This document shows, in pieces, positions 1 to 3,733 of a stretch of DNA of 5,029 nucleotides. The stretch comes from Candidatus Uhrbacteria bacterium RIFCSPLOWO2_02_FULL_49_11. GTDB taxonomy: Bacteria > Patescibacteriota > Patescibacteriia > 2-02-FULL-49-11. The notes below the pieces were generated by a model, which had not been told where the DNA came from, did not search any database, and saw only the letters and a program-made list of their open reading frames with translations. Every line of letters starts with the position of its first letter. The first letter of the stretch is position 1. The stretch spans positions 2,054 through 7,082 of the forward strand of contig MGER01000060.1 of the NCBI GenBank assembly GCA_001791465.1, given 5' to 3'. The translations under genes were made by a program, and so were the position numbers.

Positions 1-1720
1 AAACAGGTGTTGTGCCATCTGCCGAATCAACTACGGTGACATGTCCGTCACACGTAATCTCTCCCAGCATTTCGCAATTGACCCGCTCGCGGTCACAGAT
101 TTTCTGGAATAATTCCGCTTTGTCAGGTCCGATCAACAAGCCGTACCGCTCCTGGTATTCAGCACTCCAAATGGAAAGAACAGACATCGTCTTGTCGCCA
201 AGAACGATTTGACGAATATCCACCCTTCCACCAACGGTTTCCATGAGCTCGGTCAAAACGTTACTCGGCCCACCCGCACCCTGATCGTGAACACTTTCAA
301 TAGGATTTTTATCTCCCATCTCAATGCACGCTTGAATAACACGGACTGCCTTGTTGCCCATTTCACCGTTACCGCGTTGAACCGATTTGAAATCGAGACC
401 AGCGTCGTTCTGTCCTTGAACCATACTTGAAGCAGCTCCACCGCCTTCACCGATTGCGTAAGCTGGCCCACCAATGGCCACGATGAGCATTCCTTTTTCA
501 GGAGTATGCTTTTTCGTATGAGTGCCATCAATGTGGCCGACGCCTCCGCTGTACAGCACCGGCTTGCGGAACTCGCGCCTCTGGCCGGAAACCTTCTGAC
601 AAAAAGTTCTGGCAAAACCGCATCCGAGCGGTTCACCATACTGGTTTCCATAATCCGAGATGCCATTACTTCCTTCGATGAGAATTCTCAGCGGTGTCGC
701 GTGCTTGTCGCTCACTTCACCGCCAACGACTTCACCGGCAATTGTGTAACCCGGAATAAACAGGTTGCCTACGCAATATCCTGCAATTCCGAGCCCGGTC
801 AGAGAACCTTGCCCGCCGGCACAATTGTCGCGAATACGCCCGCCTGCCCCAGTCGCCGCTCCAGGATAAGGAGCAATGAGCGTGGGATGGTTATGCGTTT
901 CCGCAGTTGCTGTCGGATGGAGAGTTCTCCAAACGATTTTGAACGACGAGGGACTGCCCGGTTTCTCCGGCACAAAAACCGGAACATTGAAACCGTGAAG
1001 AGCGCCAACGTTGTCGTTGAAAGCCAGAACGCTGACGTTCTGGCCGGAAATAGCGCGAAGCGGTGCCCGAACCATGTCAAGCAGACACTCCGGCATTTCC
1101 TTTCCGTCAATAACCATCTTTCCCTTAAAATACCAATGACGCGAATGCTCGCTGTTGGCGTTACCGATTTGGAACAATTCCACATCGGTCGGATTTCTCC
1201 CGTACCGCCGGAAAAGTTCCGTGTAGTAGCCAACGTCCCATTCATCCATTCCTAGTCCGAGCTTTTTGTTGGCTTGGCGGATCGCCTCTTCTCCCTGTTC
1301 AAGAACAGAAATAAGCTGCACTTCCGCAGGTTTTGTATCAAGCGCGAAACTCGTCAGACCGCCGAATGGATAGACTGCTTGTGTCATCTTATCCAAATGT
1401 GCTGCGAGAATTTCTTCCCGCGTGATGCCGTCCAGACTGAACAACCTTGATGGCTCGATTCGACTCACTTTATTCAGCCCCATTGCGTGGCAGATAGCTA
1501 CTGCGTTGGTTGAAAAAGGAGTTTCCACATTGAGACGCGGGCCGATTTCGACGACGGAGCCTTCGCTGTAGGATGGATATCCATAAACCAGCGTCGGCTC
1601 AAAGGTTTCAGTAATCACCCATCGGAGCTTGTCGAGTTCCTCTACAGTCATCTCCAGAAGCGTCTCGACATAGAAACAAACTTCAAACAACCCGAAATTT
1701 CTGACTAACCTCGTTATCAT
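1..1720 (-). CDS. purL: Phosphoribosylformylglycinamidine synthase, long PFAS-type (N-terminal part, runs off left edge)
   Basis: This cytosolic enzyme converts FGAR, glutamine and ATP to FGAM in the fourth step of de novo purine synthesis. I translated one unbroken frame of 573 codons from the ATG at 1720 to the window edge, with no stop or frameshift. Residues 1-120 are a short PurS-like N-terminal region containing EIGPRLN (58-64). The linker carries NANSEHSRHWYFKG (187-200, His192), which is closer to animal PFAS (SNSEHSRHWFFKG) than to E. coli PurL (SEHCRH). The first AIRS-like synthase half follows with AETHNHPT (273-280), GAATGAGGRIRD (287-298), the glycine-rich GGPAYAIGEGGGAASS (417-432), SVQRG (446-450), HDQGAGG (478-484) and WSAEYQER (518-525). 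Long PurL proteins have roughly 1,200-1,350 residues, so the second synthase half and the C-terminal glutaminase should lie beyond the left edge. The start is chosen because GGAGG sits 6 nt upstream. An ATG at 1726 is in frame but too close to that site. The N-terminal region is shorter than in human PFAS. Family assignment is very secure; completeness is unknown. Confidence 0.96.
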   Translation of the reverse strand, partial: MITRLVRNFGLFEVCFYVETLLEMTVEELDKLRWVITETFEPTLVYGYPSYSEGSVVEIGPRLNVETPFSTNAVAICHAMGLNKVSRIEPSRLFSLDGITREEILAAHLDKMTQAVYPFGGLTSFALDTKPAEVQLISVLEQGEEAIRQANKKLGLGMDEWDVGYYTELFRRYGRNPTDVELFQIGNANSEHSRHWYFKGKMVIDGKEMPECLLDMVRAPLRAISGQNVSVLAFNDNVGALHGFNVPVFVPEKPGSPSSFKIVWRTLHPTATAETHNHPTLIAPYPGAATGAGGRIRDNCAGGQGSLTGLGIAGYCVGNLFIPGYTIAGEVVGGEVSDKHATPLRILIEGSNGISDYGNQYGEPLGCGFARTFCQKVSGQRREFRKPVLYSGGVGHIDGTHTKKHTPEKGMLIVAIGGPAYAIGEGGGAASSMVQGQNDAGLDFKSVQRGNGEMGNKAVRVIQACIEMGDKNPIESVHDQGAGGPSNVLTELMETVGGRVDIRQIVLGDKTMSVLSIWSAEYQERYGLLIGPDKAELFQKICDRERVNCEMLGEITCDGHVTVVDSADGTTPV

Positions 1721-1726
1721 GATCAT

Positions 1727-1731
1727 CCTCC
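1727..1731 (-). promoter_or_regulatory. Shine-Dalgarno of purL
   Basis: Read on the minus strand this is GGAGG, followed by 6 nt and then the ATG at 1720. It decides the start: the in-frame ATG at 1726 directly abuts it, and another in-frame ATG at 1789 has only a weak purine stretch upstream. Confidence 0.8.
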
Positions 1732-1755
1732 GTTTCTGTCTAGAATTCTCTGAAT

Positions 1756-1787
1756 GGCCATGTTGACCGCGCAGGGCAACATGAGCC
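1756..1787 (-). repeat. Hairpin in the purL leader
   Basis: CATGTTG (1759-1765) and CAACATG (1777-1783) are perfect inverted arms of 7 bp. On the minus-strand RNA the stem extends inwards through CC/GG with one unpaired base, and outwards through GGC/GCC with one unpaired base. It lies 25 nt upstream of the purL Shine-Dalgarno and has no T-run after it, so it is not an intrinsic terminator. It may be an RNA leader structure or a protein-binding palindrome. It does not match the purine, PRPP or ZTP riboswitch consensus features I know. Confidence 0.45.
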
Positions 1788-1819
1788 ATTCGTTTCTTAA
1801 GCACTCGTTACTGAATTGG

Positions 1820-1848
1820 TTCTGCCTTTCATCCATGTAAATTGTCAA
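1820..1848 (-). promoter_or_regulatory. Possible purL promoter (good -35, poor -10)
   Basis: On the minus strand a perfect TTGACA (1848-1843) lies about 120 nt upstream of the purL start. At 17 nt spacing the -10 position reads GCAGAA, which matches TATAAT poorly. The -35 hexamer alone is suggestive, and the real promoter may lie elsewhere in the A/T-rich sequence at 1860-1920. Confidence 0.25.
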
Positions 1849-1950
1849 CGCTTGCCTTTCTCACGAAAAACAAGCAGCCATTTTGATTTATTTACTTTTT
1901 TACTATTACGTCATCTTACTACGCCCCCCTCCGGATGAACAGAGGAGAAT

Positions 1951-1983
1951 AAAAAAAGCCGCCCGTTCATTAATTGAACCAGC
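1951..1983 (-). terminator. Possible intrinsic terminator, minus strand
   Basis: Minus-strand RNA reads GCTG-GTTC, loop AATTAAT, GAAC, a GGG bulge, then CGGC and seven T residues (1957-1951). The stem is 8 bp with one G-U pair and a 3-nt bulge, so it is of moderate strength at best. It would end minus-strand transcripts arriving from the NYN gene before they reach purL. On the plus strand the same palindrome has no T-run. Confidence 0.35.
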
Positions 1984-2014
1984 ATTATCCGTAGCGAGGG
2001 TTCTATGCCTATAT

Positions 2015-2037
2015 GGCCGAAATACACTTTTTCGGCC
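2015..2037. repeat. 8-bp perfect hairpin
   Basis: GGCCGAAA (2015-2022) and TTTCGGCC (2030-2037) are perfect inverted arms around a 7-nt loop. On the plus strand it is followed by GCCTTTTG, a short and weak T-tract, and a TATAAT (2051-2056) lies just downstream without a clear -35. No gene reads into it from the left on the plus strand, so its role is unclear. Confidence 0.4.
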
Positions 2038-2140
2038 GCCTTTTGACCGATATAATCTGTGTGGGAATCTTCTTGCCCATGTGGACCAAATGCTCCAAAT
2101 GAGCCGCCCTTTTGGCAATGCGGATTCATTCTTCATCGCC

Positions 2141-2170
2141 TTGACAATCCCGTGGCTGGCTTGCTATGAT
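2141..2170 (+). promoter_or_regulatory. Strong sigma-70-type promoter facing right
   Basis: TTGACA (2141-2146, perfect) is followed by an 18-nt spacer and TATGAT (2165-2170, 5 of 6). A TGC before the -10 gives an extended -10 element. This is the best promoter match in the window. Transcription should start near 2177. No plus-strand gene follows; the RNA runs at once into the hairpin and T-run at 2185-2231 and then antisense into the NYN gene. An inverted repeat TGATG-gtgt-CATCA (2167-2180) overlaps the -10 and start site and could be an operator. Confidence 0.6.
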
Positions 2171-2176
2171 GGTGTC

Positions 2177-2232
2177 ATCACGATGATGGGGCACACCTAA
2201 GGTCCGTCCGAAGGTTAATCCCCATCTTTTTG
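2177..2232 (+). ncRNA. Candidate small RNA of about 55 nt (promoter-to-terminator unit)
   Basis: The predicted start (about 7 nt past the -10) and the predicted stop (T-run at 2227-2231) bracket about 55 nt, nearly all of it in one hairpin. The RNA contains only a five-codon frame (M-M-G-H-T, 2183-2200), so it is probably not a messenger. Its last ~18 bases are antisense to the 3' end of the NYN gene. I recognise no known RNA family. An alternative is a remnant leader and attenuator whose gene has been lost or displaced. It is inferred from promoter and terminator spacing only. Confidence 0.35.
2185..2231 (+). terminator. Intrinsic terminator, plus strand
   Basis: GATGGGG (2185-2191) pairs with CCCCATC (2220-2226) in a perfect 7-bp G/C-rich outer stem. 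Inside it ACCT/AGGT (2195-2198 with 2212-2215) and GG/CC (2201-2202 with 2208-2209) can also pair. TTTTTG and TTT follow directly. On the minus strand the same hairpin has no T-run, so it works as a terminator only rightwards. The 3' arm overlaps the NYN stop codon region. Confidence 0.55.
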
Positions 2233-2727
2233 TTTCTCCTTGCCCAGCTTACGCTCGAGATCATTCAGATAGACGATGTAGGGTATAAACCTCCGCAGCA
2301 AGGCGGAGTATTTTTTCCGATTGGGAACAATCACACGGAGCAACTTACCTTGTTTCGCAAGGTACTCGACTAAACAATGAAAATCACCGTCGCCTGAAAC
2401 AATGACCGCCTTGTCATAGTTGGGGTACTGAATCATCGCATGCAACACGAGCTCGGCGTCTACATTGCCCTTGGTGTGGAGCGTGCCGTCGCTTTTCTTG
2501 TGCTCGAGAGTCGGCTTGAAGATCACCAAGTATCCGACGCTCTGCAGGTAGGTGTACAATGCCTCATTGCCGGCGACGTATCCGATAAACAGGAACGCTT
2601 TTGACACGCGGTACTTATCGGCAAGGTAACGACGGAACCGTCCGAAATCCAATTGCCACCCGCAATCGCGGATACCGAGATTGAGATTCTGGCTGTCAAT
2701 GAAGGCGTGGTTGTTCGATGGCTGCAT
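2215..2727 (-). CDS. NYN-domain (LabA/DUF88-like, PIN-fold) putative ribonuclease
   Basis: The 170-residue protein is a single NYN domain, a PIN-like fold in which acidic residues bind metal for RNA cleavage. The expected motifs appear in order: FIDSQNLN (9-16, Asp11), a strand AFLFIGYV (44-51), TKGNVDAELVLHAM (85-98, Asp90), VIVSGDGDFHCLVEYL (108-123, Asp113 and Asp115), and a late strand LLRVIVP (129-135). All four expected acidic positions are present. The C-terminal tail (158-170) is short and charged. There is no signal peptide or membrane segment. The start is the ATG at 2727, not the upstream in-frame TTG at 2757, because an extended -10 promoter lies between them. There is no Shine-Dalgarno. 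It is divergent from clpP with 92 bases between the starts. The RNA target is unknown; bacterial relatives are linked to RNA turnover or regulation, but no specific role can be read here. Confidence 0.9.
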   Translation of the reverse strand: MQPSNNHAFIDSQNLNLGIRDCGWQLDFGRFRRYLADKYRVSKAFLFIGYVAGNEALYTYLQSVGYLVIFKPTLEHKKSDGTLHTKGNVDAELVLHAMIQYPNYDKAVIVSGDGDFHCLVEYLAKQGKLLRVIVPNRKKYSALLRRFIPYIVYLNDLERKLGKEKQKDGD

Positions 2728-2736
2728 ATCACAGGT

Positions 2737-2745
2737 AGTATACCA
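2737..2745 (-). promoter_or_regulatory. Extended -10 promoter of the NYN gene (probably leaderless mRNA)
   Basis: The minus strand reads TGG-TATACT (2745-2737), an extended -10 with a 5-of-6 hexamer. No -35 match is seen at 16-18 nt. Only 9 nt separate the hexamer from the ATG at 2727, so transcription should start within 0-3 nt of the start codon. The lack of a ribosome-binding site fits this. Confidence 0.5.
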
Positions 2746-2794
2746 CGTTGAACCCAAAACCCCAGCGGCCTTCCCTCTTTAGAGAAACCTATTG

Positions 2795-2800
2795 TATACT
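2795..2800 (+). promoter_or_regulatory. -10 element of the clpP promoter
   Basis: TATACT (2795-2800) matches 5 of 6 and lies 19 nt before the clpP ATG. The -35 position is poor (TTCCCT, 2771-2776, 18-nt spacing). A small inverted repeat CTCT-TT-AGAG (2775-2784) sits in the -35/spacer area and could bind a regulator; it does not resemble CIRCE or CtsR boxes. The hexamer is the mirror partner of the one serving the NYN gene. Confidence 0.4.
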
Positions 2801-2819
2801 TAAATCGCTCGATAGCATA

Positions 2820-3431
2820 ATGAGAAAACAATATATGCCTACTCACCCCCGCAATCTTTATCTCATCCCTACCGTAATAGAAAAGTCGTCCTACGGCGAG
2901 CGCGCCTATGACATATACTCGCGCCTGCTCAAAGACCGCATTGTATTCCTCGGCGACACGATTGATGATGGCGTCGCGAACACAGTCATCGCGCAACTCC
3001 TGCTGCTCGACAGCCAGGATAAAACGCGCGACGTCAAACTCTATATCAACAGCCCCGGCGGATCGGTCACCGCGGGCCTTGCGATTTACGATACCATGCA
3101 ATATATCAAACCTGACGTCGTGACGATTTGCGTGGGACTCGCTGGCAGCATGGCTGCAGTCCTGCTCGCCTCCGGCGCGAAGGGCAAGCGGTTCGCGCTC
3201 CCCAACGGCGAGATGCTGCTCCATCAGGTCATGGGCGGCGCGGAAGGCCAAGCGATCGATGTCAAAATCCGCGCGGAACACATACTGAAGATCAAAGACC
3301 GGCTCAATAAAATATTGGCAAAACACACAGGCCAGACGCTCCAAAAAATCGAAAAAGACACAGACCGCGATTATTTCATGTCCGCGGGAGAAGCGAAAGA
3401 GTATGGCGTCATTGATAAAATTATAAGTTAA
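2820..3431 (+). CDS. clpP: ATP-dependent Clp protease proteolytic subunit
   Basis: ClpP forms a tetradecameric serine-protease chamber that degrades proteins fed in by AAA+ unfoldases such as ClpX or ClpC. The 203-residue product has the family layout: LIPTVIE...[20 protein letters not shown] (15-45), the oxyanion-strand motif INSPGGSV (76-83), the nucleophile in [14 protein letters not shown] (Ser110), the histidine in [14 protein letters not shown] (His135) and the aspartate in [20 protein letters not shown] (Asp184). The triad is intact and the length is normal, with only a short N-terminal extension. I chose the ATG at 2820; the ATG at 2835 (198 residues) is a real alternative, since neither has a good Shine-Dalgarno. 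An in-frame TTG at 2748 lies upstream of the -10 element and is rejected. No unfoldase gene is nearby and no clear terminator follows. Confidence 0.96.
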   Translation: MRKQYMPTHPRNLYLIPTVIEKSSYGERAYDIYSRLLKDRIVFLGDTIDDGVANTVIAQLLLLDSQDKTRDVKLYINSPGGSVTAGLAIYDTMQYIKPDVVTICVGLAGSMAAVLLASGAKGKRFALPNGEMLLHQVMGGAEGQAIDVKIRAEHILKIKDRLNKILAKHTGQTLQKIEKDTDRDYFMSAGEAKEYGVIDKIIS

Positions 3432-3440
3432 ACCTCCTCC

Positions 3441-3469
3441 TTGCCTAATAACGCATGATGTGGTATCTT
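3441..3469 (+). promoter_or_regulatory. Possible promoter upstream of rny
   Basis: TTGCCT (3441-3446, 4 of 6), a 17-nt spacer and TGG-TATCTT (extended -10, hexamer 3464-3469, 4 of 6) form a plausible but imperfect promoter. Starting near 3476 it would give rny a leader of about 258 nt. The left arm of the inverted repeat at 3455-3470 lies across its spacer and -10. Confidence 0.3.
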
Positions 3470-3559
3470 CTGTACACGGTCAATTCATTAACCATTCATA
3501 AATCAAGGAACGGTGAACGTAAGAGAAGTGAAGATACAAGAGCCACACCACCACATCAT
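3455..3559. repeat. Long-range inverted repeat, two-part stem
   Basis: The left arm reads ATGATGTGGT then ATCTTC (3455-3470). The right side holds GAAGATAC (3530-3537), a 12-nt insert and ACCACATCAT (3550-3559). The outer 10 bp and the inner 6-8 bp are each perfect, so an RNA from here could close a loop of about 59 nt. It could be the basal stem of a structured RNA, a leader of rny, or the ends of a small decayed mobile element. No target-site duplication was evident. Confidence 0.5.
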
Positions 3560-3602
3560 TTTCTGTGATTCATACCCTACGAACTCATACCGGTTTATCA
3601 AT

Positions 3603-3641
3603 GAGCGCGCATAAATCCTTTTCAAGGATTCTTGTCGCGTC
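3603..3641. repeat. Compact hairpin in the rny leader
   Basis: AATCCTT (3614-3620) and AAGGATT (3624-3630) pair perfectly around TTC. Outside an internal loop, GA-g-CGCG (3603-3609) can pair with CGCG-TC (3636-3641). No T-run follows, so it is not a standard terminator. It lies about 90 nt upstream of the rny start and may affect leader stability. Confidence 0.4.
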
Positions 3642-3720
3642 CGCGTAATTGCCCTACGCAGTCGTGGTGCCGCTCCTCGTTATCTTCTCAATTGCTCTTA
3701 CGTTACCCTACCGTTCCATA

Positions 3721-3726
3721 GGAAGG
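3721..3726 (+). promoter_or_regulatory. Shine-Dalgarno of rny
   Basis: AGGAAGG (the core GGAAGG at 3721-3726) lies 7 nt before the ATG at 3734. This fixes the start, which also places the membrane anchor at the very N-terminus as expected for RNase Y. Confidence 0.7.
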
Positions 3727-3733
3727 CGTTCTT

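Larger units (their letters stand above)
1727..2214. other. Non-coding region between purL and the NYN gene
   Basis: I find no believable gene in these 488 bases. Short open frames on both strands (72-105 codons) overlap each other, match no family I recognise and contain promoter- and hairpin-like signals. The stretch holds the purL leader, an A/T-rich tract near 1870-1920, a possible minus-strand terminator at 1951-1983, an 8-bp hairpin at 2015-2037, and a strong plus-strand promoter at 2141-2170. A short direct repeat also occurs: CCGCCTTTTG near 2037 and CCGCCCTTTTGG near 2104. Confidence 0.6.
3432..3733. other. Non-coding gap between clpP and rny
   Basis: These 302 bases hold no credible gene. 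They contain a possible promoter (3441-3469), a long-range inverted repeat (3455-3559), a compact hairpin (3603-3641) and the rny Shine-Dalgarno (3721-3726). I see no T-run typical of an intrinsic terminator after clpP, so clpP transcripts could read on into rny. Confidence 0.55.

Noticed and set aside
506..1255. Open frame of 249 codons on the plus strand
   Set aside because: It lies wholly antisense to purL, whose minus-strand frame is unbroken and full of family motifs. The plus-strand translation matches nothing and is rich in Arg and Ser, typical of an antisense shadow.
1721..1804. Upstream in-frame starts for purL (ATG at 1789, GTG at 1804)
   Set aside because: The frame is open that far, but the added residues do not resemble PurL N-termini and the strong GGAGG lies just before 1720.
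1906..2136. Two overlapping minus-strand frames of 76 and 72 codons
   Set aside because: They are in different frames over the same bases, lack Shine-Dalgarno sites and match no family. At most one could be real and neither is supported.
1883..2200. Open frame of 105 codons on the plus strand
   Set aside because: It starts at a TTG without a ribosome-binding site, has no recognisable domain, and contains a strong promoter and two hairpins within it.
2202..2214. GGTCCGTCCGA resembles a segment of E. coli 6S RNA
   Set aside because: The match is short, and the surrounding ~55-nt hairpin lacks the length (about 180 nt) and central bubble of 6S RNA.
2748..2819. Upstream TTG start for clpP at 2748
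   Set aside because: It would add 24 residues not seen in ClpP and lies upstream of the likely -10 element at 2795-2800.
2523..3344. Open frame of 273 codons on the minus strand
   Set aside because: It is antisense to clpP and overlaps the NYN gene in another frame. Both of those carry intact catalytic motifs.
3614..3630. Anticodon-arm look-alike (5-bp stem, 7-base loop TTTTCAA, would read as anticodon TTC, Glu)
   Set aside because: No D-arm, no T-loop of the TTCRANY type and no matching acceptor stem are found around it. It is better described as a simple hairpin.
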